From the NCBI GenBank assembly GCA_034004685.1, contig JAVEWG010000040.1, positions 1 through 31,645 of the forward strand: DNA of 31,645 bases, read 5' to 3'. The notes beneath the pieces are model-generated. The model saw only the letters and a list, made by a program, of their open reading frames with translations. It ran no database searches and was not told the origin of the DNA. This DNA is from JAEUNX01 sp034004685 (GTDB lineage: Bacteria; Pseudomonadota; Gammaproteobacteria; Burkholderiales; Rhodocyclaceae). Below, one piece after another: positions 7,767-16,765 of this stretch. How positions within the stretch are numbered: position 1 is the first letter of the stretch; every line of letters starts with the position of its first letter. The position numbers and the translations under genes were made by a program.

Positions 7767-10493
7767 CTAGCCTGGCTTGGCCAAGCGCTTCTCGATCTGG
7801 TGGGCGGCCGCCATGAAGCAGTTGGTTACTTCACGGGCTTGGGCCTGACAGGCCGCCTCGTCACCGACCTTGCCCGCCGTCTCCAGGGCGGCGCAAGCGT
7901 CGGCCAGTGCATCAGCGCCGATGGCCCGGGCGGAAGATTTGAACTTGTGTCCGAGTTTGCCCAGGGCCGCGCGATCGTCTTGCCTTGCGGCCGCTTCAAT
8001 CTCATCCAGAAGCGCGCGCCCGTTGTTGACGAACTTGCCGAAGAGCCGGGCATGCACCGCCGGATCGGACCCCACCAGGTCGTTGATACGATCGAAGCAC
8101 ACCACCGCCGCCTTGGTTGATGGGGGTTCGGACGCCCATTCCAGGGGGCCGGCCAGGGACAGCGAGGGGGGCTCCATCGCGCCCGTTCCAATCCAGCGGG
8201 CCAGGATGCGCTCCATGTCCTTGAGTCCGGCGGGCTTGCTGATCATGTCGTCCATGCCCGCGTCCAGGCAACGCTGCCGTTCACTGGCGAGGATGTTGGC
8301 CGTGAAGGCGATAATCGGCAGATGGGTGGTGGCGTCCCCGGCCGCTTGCTCCTGTTCCCGCACTGCTTGGGCTAGTTCGTAGCCATCCATCTCGGGCATG
8401 TCGCAATCGGCGAGGAGCGCTGCGTAGCCGGCCTCGGTCAGTTTGTCCAGGGCTTCCAGGCCATTGCTGACCACCTCCACCCCATAGCCCAACTGGGTCA
8501 GCTGGCGGCGGATCAGCGCCTGATTGACTTCATTGTCCTCGGCGACCAGCACGCGGAGATTTCGCGTCGGGACCACGCTGGGCGAGGCCGTGGCCGGCTC
8601 ATGGCCGGCCTTGAGCCCATCGCCGGTCTCGAGCGGAATGGCCACGGTGAATGCCGATCCCATGCCCGGCTGGCTGGCAACGCTAATCTGGCCGCCCATC
8701 ATGCCCACGAGCCGGGCGCAAATGGCTAGGCCGAGACCGGATCCGCCGTAGCGCCGGGTGGTGGAGCCATCGGCCTGGGAGAAGGGCTGGAACAGGCGGG
8801 ACTGGGCCTCTTCGTTCATGCCGATGCCGTTGTCCGTGATCACGAAGCGGATGAGCCGCGGGTTCTCGGCAGGGCTGGGAACAGGCTCGACCCTGAGTTC
8901 CACCCGCCCCGCCTGGCCCTTGGCATTGACGGCGGCGGTAAACTTGATGGCGTTGGCCACGAGGTTCATCAATATCTGTCTGACCCGCAGGGGATCGCCG
9001 ATCAAGCATTCGGGGAGGGCCCCTGATGTGATGGTCTGGAAATCAATACCCTTTTGGGTTGCTCCGGGTTTGAGCAGATCGGCCACGCCCAGAACAATCT
9101 CCGTCAGGGAGAAGGGCTCCTTTTCCAGGATGAGCCGGTCCGCTTCAATGCGCGAAAAATCCAGAATGTCGTTGATGATGCGAAGCAGGGCGTCGCCCGA
9201 GTCGCGGATGGTTTTGGTCATGCGGCGCTGGTCGGCTGTCAGCTCCGTGTCTTCCAGCAGCTCCACCATGCCGATGACACCATTCATCGGTGTGCGGATT
9301 TCGTGGCTCATCGTGGCCAGAAAGGTGCTCTTGGCTTCGCTTGCCGCGTTGGCAGCCTCCTTGGCGCGGACGAGCTCGTCGATGTCTTCAACGGTGCATA
9401 TCAGTCTTGGTGGTGCCCCGACTCGATCAATCGTTCCAATCGAAACGCGAGCCCAGAACAGGCTGCCGTCCTGGCGTGTCAGCTGCCGGATGGCATGCCC
9501 GGTTTCGCCCGGTGACAGCCCGGGACGAGGATCGGACCCATCTCCCCCCCGCAGTACGAAATTTGCCATGCAGCCTTCCAGCCCTCCGGGGTAGCTGCCC
9601 AGCAGGGTCTCCAGTCGTTGGTTGCAACGGCTGAAGACCCTGCCATCGATTATGGCGATGCCCACATTGGCCACGTCAAACAGCATTTGCAGCTCAGCGG
9701 ACGTTGTTTTCAGGCTCTGCTGGATCAGGTGGTAACCATCCAGCGCCTGGGTGAGGGCAGTGATTTCTTCGGGCAGGGTGGCTGCATTCACCAGGCTGAA
9801 CCGTTCGTCCCCTCCTTGGGTGCTGATTTGTCGGGCGTGCTGGGTGATGTGGGTCAAGGGGGTGACCAGGCGGCGCTGGTAGAAGCTCAGCAGGGCCACC
9901 ATCACCACCAGCCCATTGAGCATCGTCGCCGCCATCGAAATTGCCGCCGCCGCATCGGCATTGGCGTTGAGTTCCTCCAGGGCGTTGAGCTGTGCGCGGT
10001 TGAGGGCGGCAATGAGCCGTTCGGTCGCATTGGTAAGCCTGGCTTTGTCCGCCCGATGGGCCAGACTGGAAACCAGCGCGAAGGCACCGGCGTGGTCACC
10101 TGCCTTTTCGGCGGCAACGGCGCGTAGGTTGGTCGCTGCCAGTGCGTCCGCCGTTTCCCGGATTTCCTTTGACCATCCTGACAGTTCTGGGGTGCGCTGC
10201 AGCGGAGGCGGTGCTTGAGCCGCCTGGTGACTGGTCTGGATCCGTTCCAGTTCGGCTTCGAATGCCGTCCGATAGAGATCTTCGCTGGTGGCGATATAGG
10301 CTCGCGCCGATTGGTCCAGAGCGTTGCTGCGTTCTTCTATTGTTCGGGCGGAGGCTTCTTCCTGGTGGTGGTCAATCAGTAGATCGCGACGGGTCTTCGC
10401 CGTGTCGACGAATACCAGGGTGGCCGCCACGCTGACGAGGGTCAGAAGCCCGACGACGACAATGATGGCCCTGCTCACGGATTTGATTTTCAT
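7767..10493 (-). CDS. hybrid sensor histidine kinase (HAMP-PAS-HisKA-HATPase-REC-Hpt)
   Basis: A 908-residue membrane sensor with a complete internal phosphorelay. TM1 is at about 10-29, with a helical periplasmic sensor to about 183. TM2 is at about 186-205 and HAMP at about 207-260. PAS is at about 265-375, HisKA has H397 in MSHEIRTPMNG, and HATPase has NLVANAIKF, DNGIGM and GGSGLGLA. The receiver domain has D696 in LLADCDMPEMDG and K753. The Hpt domain has H849 in LGHKFKSSARAIGA. GGAG lies 8 bases before the ATG. The arrangement resembles BarA/TorS-type kinases. The sensed signal is unknown; the Ala/Glu-rich periplasmic helices look like a four-helix-bundle sensor. Likely operon with the downstream regulator. 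Confidence 0.92.
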   Translation of the reverse strand: MKIKSVSRAIIVVVGLLTLVSVAATLVFVDTAKTRRDLLIDHHQEEASARTIEERSNALDQSARAYIATSEDLYRTAFEAELERIQTSHQAAQAPPPLQRTPELSGWSKEIRETADALAATNLRAVAAEKAGDHAGAFALVSSLAHRADKARLTNATERLIAALNRAQLNALEELNANADAAAAISMAATMLNGLVVMVALLSFYQRRLVTPLTHITQHARQISTQGGDERFSLVNAATLPEEITALTQALDGYHLIQQSLKTTSAELQMLFDVANVGIAIIDGRVFSRCNQRLETLLGSYPGGLEGCMANFVLRGGDGSDPRPGLSPGETGHAIRQLTRQDGSLFWARVSIGTIDRVGAPPRLICTVEDIDELVRAKEAANAASEAKSTFLATMSHEIRTPMNGVIGMVELLEDTELTADQRRMTKTIRDSGDALLRIINDILDFSRIEADRLILEKEPFSLTEIVLGVADLLKPGATQKGIDFQTITSGALPECLIGDPLRVRQILMNLVANAIKFTAAVNAKGQAGRVELRVEPVPSPAENPRLIRFVITDNGIGMNEEAQSRLFQPFSQADGSTTRRYGGSGLGLAICARLVGMMGGQISVASQPGMGSAFTVAIPLETGDGLKAGHEPATASPSVVPTRNLRVLVAEDNEVNQALIRRQLTQLGYGVEVVSNGLEALDKLTEAGYAALLADCDMPEMDGYELAQAVREQEQAAGDATTHLPIIAFTANILASERQRCLDAGMDDMISKPAGLKDMERILARWIGTGAMEPPSLSLAGPLEWASEPPSTKAAVVCFDRINDLVGSDPAVHARLFGKFVNNGRALLDEIEAAARQDDRAALGKLGHKFKSSARAIGADALADACAALETAGKVGDEAACQAQAREVTNCFMAAAHQIEKRLAKPG

Positions 10494-10723
10494 TGACCGG
10501 CTCCATCGTCGGAATCTGGATGATTTTTCTGGGGCGGCGTGGCACCCAAGACGTCCCGTAGCTCGCCGGTCAGTTTGGCGGGGCTGGCGTCGGCCGCCGC
10601 CCCATGGGCAATGGTCGGGTCGTCGCCGTCCCGGTAGGCCTCACCCATTCCTGCTCGACCTTGTCCAGCGCCGATTCCTGGGCCCCGCCATAGCTGTCCA
10701 GGGCGAGGGATCGAGACGCTCAT
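10490..10723 (-). pseudogene. small ORF or gene remnant upstream of the hybrid kinase
   Basis: An open frame whose TGA overlaps the kinase ATG (ATGA), ending with the residues DVLGATPPQKNHPDSDDGAGQ minus the last few. It has no recognised domain, is rich in Gly/Pro/Asp, and has no good ribosome binding site at ATG 10723. In an adjacent frame over about 10625-10690 the minus strand reads LALDSYGGAQESALDKVEQ, which looks more protein-like. The two together suggest a frameshifted 3' end of a lost gene, perhaps a binding protein for the kinase. Equally this may be non-coding leader. Low confidence. Confidence 0.2.
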
Positions 10724-10860
10724 TGTCTTTGTCTTCTGGGTGCGCGGGCATGACGGAAGGGGGCCGGTGTCAACAAACCCCAACTTTCAGCCAGTCCCGT
10801 TGGGATGGTTGTCTGCATTGTCGGCCCCCGCGCAAGATTCTTTACAGGGGATCCCTATAA

Positions 10861-10923
10861 ATTTGCAAAACCATCATGTTTGGCTGTTTGTTGCAAATGT
10901 GGCGATATTGAGGGATATTGACA
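10861..10923 (+). promoter_or_regulatory. AT-rich promoter region of the CHASE kinase with repeats
   Basis: This AT-rich patch in a GC-rich gap holds an inverted repeat, ATTTGCAA (10861-10868) and TTGCAAAT (10891-10898). It also holds a direct repeat of GATATTGA at 10904-10911 and 10914-10921, spaced exactly 10 bases (one helical turn). The second copy runs into TTGACA (10918-10923), a perfect -35 hexamer, though no convincing -10 follows at 17 bases. The rest of the 468-base gap between the divergent kinase genes (10494-10961) holds only the doubtful ORF at 10490-10723. Confidence 0.4.
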
Positions 10924-10961
10924 TATTAAAGAATGGTCCGTCAGGGTCGATAAGAAGAGCC

Positions 10962-13900
10962 ATGATCCCCGACTTCCCTTCCTCTGGCGTTGTTCCTGAT
11001 TCCCCGCCCTCCCGGTCGGGCCGGCGCCAGGAGTATTGGCAGGCCTTGGGCGCGACGCTAGCGGTGCTGGTGGCGGGCTGCGCTATCACCCTGTGGTCCG
11101 GTGGGCAGCTGCGGGAGGCAGAGACTGAACGGATCGAGGGCAACGCCCGGCACGCCGCCGAGCGCTTGCGGGATGCCTTGAAGGGCAGTCTGGACGACCA
11201 GATGGAGGCCTTGCGTTTGGCCGTAGCTTTCTTCGAGGCTTCGGAACAGGTCAGCGGGGCGGAGTGGCGCCATTTCAGCGGCAGCATGGATCCAGCCAGG
11301 CGGCCAGGCTTCCATGCCATGGGCCTCATTCTGGGAGCCAGCCCATCCCAGGGGGCGGAATTACGGTCCCTCATCCAGCGGGAACAGGGCGGGTCGGGCG
11401 AGATTCGTTTTGCGCGTGGCGATCAGCACTGGATCGTGGTTTATCGTGAGCCTCGGGAGCCAAAGTGGCATCAGTTGGGCGCCGATCTGGCTGCTGATCC
11501 GACCTTCGCAAAGGCGCTGCAACGCACCTTGCTAAGTCACCAGACCACCATGGCGGTGGTGGATCTGGAACTGCTCCCGGAACTGGCTGCGACCCGGGCA
11601 GAACCTGGCGTGGTGCTGTTCCAGTCGATTGGTAAATCGGAGTGGACAACCCTGCCTGGCGGCTGGCGCGGATCGGACGCCAGCCTGTTCATCGCCCTGC
11701 GCCTGGCGCCATTGGTGGCCCCCCTGCTGGCGGACAACCAGGAGTTTTCCGGTTTGCGGATGCGGGAGGCGCGGCCCGACGGGCGCATCCTGTTCGACAC
11801 CCGCCTCGGATCAGGCAGCATCGAGCGGGTTTTGGACCTGAACTACCTGGGGGAATCCTGGCTGCTGGAATTCGAGGATCGCCATGATCCGGCTCAGCTC
11901 TTTGGCTCCAGAATGCTGCTGGGCGCCGGCCTGCTGCTGGCCTTGCTGCTGGCCAGCTATATCTGGCATCTGTTGACCCAGCGGGAACGGGCCCGGGGGG
12001 AAGCCCGCCGGATGAACCGGGAGGTGCTGGCTCGGGGGGAGCAGCTGCGGCGCCAGGAGGCCTATCTGCAGCGCCTGGTGGATAAGTTGCCCACCCCGGT
12101 GGTGGTCAAGAGCGGCAAGGATCGTTGCATCCTGATTGGCAATCGGGCCTATGCCGAAATGCTCGGGCGGCCGGATCAGGATCTGGTGGGCAGGCAGTCG
12201 GGCTCCCTGATGCCCCCTGGGATGGCCCAGCGGATAGGGTCGGATGAAGACGCCCTCCTGGGGGGCCAGGCAGTGGGGGATCAAGAAGTGGAGTTCCGCG
12301 CCGCCGATGGGGCGATGCGTTCCTTCCTGGTGCACCGGACCCTGATCGACGGCCCGGACGGGGATCCTCGGATCGTGGCGGTGTACCCGGAGATCACCAC
12401 CATCCGGCGCCAGGACCAGGCCTTGCGGGAAAGCGAGATGCGCTGGCGCTTCGCCCTGGATGGAACGGGGGACGGGGTATGGGATCTGGACCTGATCCAT
12501 GGTCGGATTTATCGCTCGCCCCGCTGGTTCGGCATGCTGGACTTCCCTCAGGATGAAAATTGGCAGCCGGAGGCGGCCTGGATCGCCGCCATTCATCCGG
12601 ATGACCGTGCCCGCACGGTTGAACTGCTGGCCGAACTACGCGCTGGCGCCACCGAGACTTACACCAACGAATATCGCCTGCGGGACGGCAATGGCCAGTG
12701 GCGCTGGGTACTGGCCCGGGGCAAGCTCATGGAGCGGGACGCCACCGGCCGCCCCTACCGGGTGCTGGGCACCACCAGCGACATGGCCGAGCGCAAACGA
12801 GCGGAATGGGCCCTGCGGGAGAGCGAGGCGCGTTTTCGCCGGATTGCCGACACCGCGCCGGTGCTGATCTGGATGTCCTCCCCCTCCGGGGAAGTCACCT
12901 ATGTGAACAAGACCTGGAGCCAATTCACCGGCCGTCGGGTGGACGAGGCCCTGGGGGACGGCGCCCTCGCGGTGGTCCATCCCGACGATCGTTCCCGGGT
13001 GAGCTGGGGCCAGGGACAGGGTGCCCGGGATCGGGCGGTGCACGCCGAGTTCCGGATGCGCAGGGGGGACGGGGAGTATCGCTGGATAATGTCCCGGGGG
13101 GAGCCCCGCTTCGATGAACTGGGCAACCTGGTGGGCTATATCGGGACCTGTTTCGACATCACCGATCAAAAGCGCGCCGAACAGGAGCTGCGGGCTCATT
13201 CCGAGCAGCTTTCCGCCATGGTGCGGGAGCAGACCCGGGATCTGGTCGTGGCCCGGGATCAGGCCGAGGCCGCCAACGCCGCCAAGTCCCAGTTCCTGGC
13301 CAACATGTCCCACGAACTGCGCACCCCGCTACACGCAATCATGAGTTATGCCAAGCTGGGTCAGGGCAAGGCGGAGCGGATGCCCCTGGAGCGGCTCAAG
13401 GAATACTTCGAGCGCATCCATGCCAGCGGCAACCGCCTGCTGCACCTGCTCAACGATCTGCTGGATCTCTCCAAGCTGGAAGCGGGCAAGATGGTGATGG
13501 AGTTCAAGGTCCTGGATCTGGTCCAGGTGGCGCGGGAGGCGGCGGGTGAGTTCGAAGCCTTGTATCACGCACGGCAGCTGACCCTGCGGGTGGAGTGGGC
13601 GCAGGATACGCCCCGGGGCCTGGGGGACGCCAACCGCATCGGCCAGGTGGTGCGCAATCTCTTGTCCAACGCGGCCAAGTTCAGCCCCGAGGGGCGGACC
13701 GTCAGCCTGCGCCTTGCGCCGGCCCGGCTGGCCTCGCGCCAGGAGGGGCGCTGGGTGCCAGCAGTGCGGCTGGTGGTGGAGGATGAGGGCATCGGTATTC
13801 CGGAGGCGGAGCTGGAGGCGGTGTTCGACAAGTTTGTCCAGAGCAGCAAGACCCGCTCGGGGGCCGGGGGAACCGGCCTGGGCCTGGCCATCTGCCGGGA

Positions 13901-14066
13901 AATCGTGCTGGCCCACCGGGGCAGCATCCGGGCCTTCAATCGGCCGGAGGGCGGGGCCTGCTTTGAAATGGTGCTGCCGGCTCCCGATGAGCCGGGGCGG
14001 GAATTCAGCCAAACCCTGTCCGGCTCACGCTGGCTGGACGGGTGGATACGGGAGGCGCAGGAATGA
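10962..14066 (+). CDS. CHASE-domain, multi-PAS sensor histidine kinase
   Basis: A 1034-residue membrane kinase without its own receiver. TM1 is at about 28-46. A periplasmic CHASE-type sensor occupies about 55-310, with motifs such as RPGFHAMGLIL and HWIVVYREP. TM2 is at about 317-337. Three PAS domains follow, roughly 365-485, 492-612 and 620-740, two of them ending in the usual DITDQKRAE-type helix. A coiled coil leads to HisKA with H784 in MSHELRTPLHAIM, then HATPase with NLLSNAAKF, DEGIGIP and GGTGLGLA. ATG 10962 is chosen because the TM helix follows soon after; an in-frame ATG at 10740 would add 74 unlikely residues. It overlaps the next gene by four bases, so the downstream receivers are its probable targets. 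Confidence 0.9.
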   Translation: MIPDFPSSGVVPDSPPSRSGRRQEYWQALGATLAVLVAGCAITLWSGGQLREAETERIEGNARHAAERLRDALKGSLDDQMEALRLAVAFFEASEQVSGAEWRHFSGSMDPARRPGFHAMGLILGASPSQGAELRSLIQREQGGSGEIRFARGDQHWIVVYREPREPKWHQLGADLAADPTFAKALQRTLLSHQTTMAVVDLELLPELAATRAEPGVVLFQSIGKSEWTTLPGGWRGSDASLFIALRLAPLVAPLLADNQEFSGLRMREARPDGRILFDTRLGSGSIERVLDLNYLGESWLLEFEDRHDPAQLFGSRMLLGAGLLLALLLASYIWHLLTQRERARGEARRMNREVLARGEQLRRQEAYLQRLVDKLPTPVVVKSGKDRCILIGNRAYAEMLGRPDQDLVGRQSGSLMPPGMAQRIGSDEDALLGGQAVGDQEVEFRAADGAMRSFLVHRTLIDGPDGDPRIVAVYPEITTIRRQDQALRESEMRWRFALDGTGDGVWDLDLIHGRIYRSPRWFGMLDFPQDENWQPEAAWIAAIHPDDRARTVELLAELRAGATETYTNEYRLRDGNGQWRWVLARGKLMERDATGRPYRVLGTTSDMAERKRAEWALRESEARFRRIADTAPVLIWMSSPSGEVTYVNKTWSQFTGRRVDEALGDGALAVVHPDDRSRVSWGQGQGARDRAVHAEFRMRRGDGEYRWIMSRGEPRFDELGNLVGYIGTCFDITDQKRAEQELRAHSEQLSAMVREQTRDLVVARDQAEAANAAKSQFLANMSHELRTPLHAIMSYAKLGQGKAERMPLERLKEYFERIHASGNRLLHLLNDLLDLSKLEAGKMVMEFKVLDLVQVAREAAGEFEALYHARQLTLRVEWAQDTPRGLGDANRIGQVVRNLLSNAAKFSPEGRTVSLRLAPARLASRQEGRWVPAVRLVVEDEGIGIPEAELEAVFDKFVQSSKTRSGAGGTGLGLAICREIVLAHRGSIRAFNRPEGGACFEMVLPAPDEPGREFSQTLSGSRWLDGWIREAQE

Positions 14067-14968
14067 GTGGAGTTCGGATCCTGGTGGTGGATGATGAGCC
14101 CTTCAACGTGGACATCATCGCCGAATATCTGGAGGACTCGGGGCACGTCCTGACCTTGGCCCAAAGCGGCGAAGAGGCTTGGGCGCTACTCGCCAACCCC
14201 GGTGTGGAGCCCTTTGATCTGGTGGTGCTGGACCGGATGATGCCGGGCATGGACGGCATTGAGCTGATGGGCTTGATGAAGGCCGACCAGCGCCTGGCCG
14301 AGATCCCGGTGATCATGCAGACTGCCGCGGTGGCGCCGGAACAGGTGCGGGAAGGCCTGGCCGCTGGCGCCTACTATTACCTCACCAAGCCCTTCGAGCC
14401 GGAGACCCTCCAGACCATCGTGCGGGCGGCGGTGGATGACGCCCGGGCCAGGCGGGATCTGATGCGCCAGCTCCAGGAGCATGGCAGCGCCCTCGGGCTG
14501 CTGGAGCGGGCGGAGTTCGCGGTGCGGACCCTGGACGAAGCCCAGGGTCTGGCGGCCTTGCTGGCTTCCCTCAGCCCCAGCCCGGAGCTGGCCGCCCTGG
14601 GCTTGTCGGAGTTGCTGATCAACGGGATCGAGCATGGCAATCTGGGCATCGACTTTCGCGAGAAATCCCGCCTCAAGGAAGACAACGCCTGGCGGGATGA
14701 GGTGGAGCGGCGCCTGGCCTTGCCCGAGAACGCTGGCAAGCGGGTGCGCATCCAGGTGAGCCGGGGCCTGGAGGGGTGGGAGTTCCTGATCCGCGACGAG
14801 GGGCCGGGCTTTGCCTGGCAGCCCTACCTGGACATGGAGCCCGAACGGGCCTTCGCCCCCAACGGGCGGGGCATCGCCTTGGCCCGCCAGCTGGCTTTTG
14901 CCGAGATGGAGTTCCTGGGCGTGGGCAATCAGGTGCGGGCAGTCGTGCTCCGGCGGCCCCGGCCGTGA
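14063..14968 (+). CDS. response regulator with RsbW-like ATPase/kinase output
   Basis: A 301-residue fusion. Residues 1-125 are a complete receiver (D10/D11, phospho-acceptor D57 in VVLDRMMPG, T88, K109). Residues 140-300 are a GHKL ATPase of the anti-sigma kinase (RsbW/SpoIIAB, HATPase_c_2) kind, with N-box SELLINGIEHG (E183, N187), DEGPGF and NGRGIALARQLA. There is no HisKA domain, so this is a Ser/Thr protein kinase or anti-sigma-like domain rather than a histidine kinase. ATG 14063 has GGAGG upstream and overlaps the kinase stop as ATGA. Receiver phosphorylation would gate the ATPase. Its natural target, a STAS anti-anti-sigma protein, is not in the window. Confidence 0.88.
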   Translation: MSGVRILVVDDEPFNVDIIAEYLEDSGHVLTLAQSGEEAWALLANPGVEPFDLVVLDRMMPGMDGIELMGLMKADQRLAEIPVIMQTAAVAPEQVREGLAAGAYYYLTKPFEPETLQTIVRAAVDDARARRDLMRQLQEHGSALGLLERAEFAVRTLDEAQGLAALLASLSPSPELAALGLSELLINGIEHGNLGIDFREKSRLKEDNAWRDEVERRLALPENAGKRVRIQVSRGLEGWEFLIRDEGPGFAWQPYLDMEPERAFAPNGRGIALARQLAFAEMEFLGVGNQVRAVVLRRPRP

Positions 14969-15050
14969 AGGGGTTCGCCATGACCAGGATGGACGACAGG
15001 TTCCTGGCCACCGGGCGCGCCAGGGGCATTGCCGGAGCCGGGAGGCCAGC

Positions 15051-16598
15051 GTGAGCGTGATCGACCATGGCCGGATCCGGGTGCTGGTGGTGGATGACAC
15101 CGCCGCCAACCGCAACCTGATGGGGGCCTTCCTGCGCAAGCTGGGCTTCCAGTATCTGGCGGCCGAGAATGGGCGGGAGGCGGTGGAGCTGTTCGAGCGG
15201 GAGCGCCCGGATATGATCCTGATGGATCTGATGATGCCCGAGATGGATGGCTTCGAGGCCACCCGCCGGATTCGCCAGATCCAGGGGGAGCGCTGGGTGC
15301 CCATCGTCATCATGTCGGCCCTGACCTCCGACCAGGATGTGGTGGCGGGCCTGGATGCCCAGGCCGACGACTATCTGGTCAAGCCCGTGTCCTTCGCGGT
15401 GTTCTCCGCCAAGTTGCGTACCATGGTCCGGCTCCTGGCCGCCCAGCGCAATCTGGAAGATGCCCTGGGGCGCATGTCGGCCATCACCGATTCGGTCATC
15501 GACGGCATCATCGCCATCGACCAGGCGGGCCTCATCCAGTCCGCCAACCCGGCGGTAGCCCGGATCTTCGGCTACCGGCAGGAGGATCTGGTGGGTCGCA
15601 ACGTGAGCCTCCTGATGCCCGAACCCGACCGCTCCCGGCACGATGGGCACATCGCCCGCTACCTGGCCACGGGGGAGCGCCACGTCATCGGCGCCCTGCG
15701 GGAGGTGATGGGGCGGCGCGCCAGCGGTGAGGTGTTTACCCTGGAGCTGGGGGTCAGCCACGTTCAACTGGCGGACGGACCGGCATTCATCGGCGTGGTG
15801 CGGGACGTCACCGAGCGGCTGCGGGTGCAACAGGCCCTGGCGGACAATGCCGCCCGCCTCCAGTCCTACCATGACGAGCAGGAGGCCGAGCAGGAACTGG
15901 CCCGTTCCATCATGGCCCGCCAGATCCGCAAGGACTGGATGGCCGATCCCCGGGTTCAGCACGCGGTGATGCCCACCCGCCATTTTTCCGGGGACTTGGT
16001 GGTGGTGGCCCGGAACGAGGGGCGCCTTTACGCCATGCTGGCAGATGCCACCGGCCATGGTCTGGCGGCGGCCCTGAGCGTGCAACCCGCCCTCAGTACC
16101 TTTTACCGCGGCGCCGCCAGCAATCAGCCCTTGGCAGCGTTGGTCGCAGAAATCAACAACCAGTTGCGGGATAGCTTGCCCGTGGGGCGCTTCGTCGGGG
16201 CGGCCCTGCTGTGCCTGGACGAGGTCAGGGGCTGCGGCGAGGTGTGGGTGGGCGGGATTCCCGAAGTCTGGCTGCTGGATGGGGCTGGCCAGGTAACGAC
16301 CCGTTTTCCCTCCACCCATCTGCCCCTGGGCATCGAGGCCAGCACCCCCCAGGAGAGCCAGCCCCAGACCTTCGCGATCCAGCCCAGCCTGCAAGTGGTG
16401 ATGGCCTCCGACGGGGTGCTGGAGGCCAGCGCCCCCGGCGGCCCACCCTTCGGCCCGGAGCGCCTGCTGGCCTGCCTGGCGGCCGCCGGTCCGGCCGCAC
16501 GGGTGGCGCGGGTCCGGGAACACCTGGCCGCCCATCTGGCAGGGGCGCCCGCCCACGACGACATGTCCGTGCTGGTGGTGGACTGCCGTTTTCCTTGA
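15051..16598 (+). CDS. response regulator with heme-type PAS and PP2C (RsbU/SpoIIE) phosphatase
   Basis: A 515-residue protein from a GTG start preceded by GGGAGG. Residues 8-128 are a receiver (D59 in ILMDLMMPEMDG, K111). Residues 138-255 are a PAS domain with the FixL heme-pocket signature: MPEPDRSRHDGHIARYLATG followed by HVIGALREVMGRR. Residues 300-513 are a SpoIIE-type PP2C phosphatase with metal-binding Asp residues D315 (SGD), D332 (ADATGHG), D454 (ASDG) and D503/D504 (HDD). H197 aligns with FixL proximal His200, and R203 and R217 with Arg206 and Arg220. This predicts an oxygen- or NO-responsive phosphatase. It would oppose the kinase domain of the preceding gene on a shared STAS substrate. 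Confidence 0.88.
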   Translation: MSVIDHGRIRVLVVDDTAANRNLMGAFLRKLGFQYLAAENGREAVELFERERPDMILMDLMMPEMDGFEATRRIRQIQGERWVPIVIMSALTSDQDVVAGLDAQADDYLVKPVSFAVFSAKLRTMVRLLAAQRNLEDALGRMSAITDSVIDGIIAIDQAGLIQSANPAVARIFGYRQEDLVGRNVSLLMPEPDRSRHDGHIARYLATGERHVIGALREVMGRRASGEVFTLELGVSHVQLADGPAFIGVVRDVTERLRVQQALADNAARLQSYHDEQEAEQELARSIMARQIRKDWMADPRVQHAVMPTRHFSGDLVVVARNEGRLYAMLADATGHGLAAALSVQPALSTFYRGAASNQPLAALVAEINNQLRDSLPVGRFVGAALLCLDEVRGCGEVWVGGIPEVWLLDGAGQVTTRFPSTHLPLGIEASTPQESQPQTFAIQPSLQVVMASDGVLEASAPGGPPFGPERLLACLAAAGPAARVARVREHLAAHLAGAPAHDDMSVLVVDCRFP

Positions 16599-16610
16599 GC
16601 CGTTGGCGCC

Positions 16611-16714
16611 AGGAGCCTGTCGGGGATCGTGGCGAGCCGGGTGGGGGAGTGAGTACAGATATGCACCGCTCTCCCACCGGCGCAGTCGATCAGCCCCAAG
16701 TCTGGCAGGCTCCT
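16611..16714. repeat. long imperfect palindrome, MITE- or REP-like repeat
   Basis: The ends AGGAGCCTG (16611-16619) and CAGGCTCCT (16706-16714) are inverted copies. Further in, GCCGGGTGGGGGAG (16636-16649) faces CTCTCCCACCGGC (16669-16681). The whole would fold into a roughly 100-base stem-loop between the PP2C gene and nasT. The right arm (16693-16714) recurs at 20854-20875 with 3 differences in 22 bases, so it is a dispersed element and not only a local terminator. No ORF of note lies inside. Confidence 0.55.
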
Positions 16715-16765
16715 TGGGTGGCTTGATTTCTGCTTGATCCCGTTATCCCCTTGGCCGGAATCAGC

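Noticed and set aside
14673..16556. A 627-codon minus-strand frame opposite the REC-PAS-PP2C gene
   Set aside because: Antisense shadow without domains; the plus-strand receiver, PAS and PP2C motifs are unambiguous.
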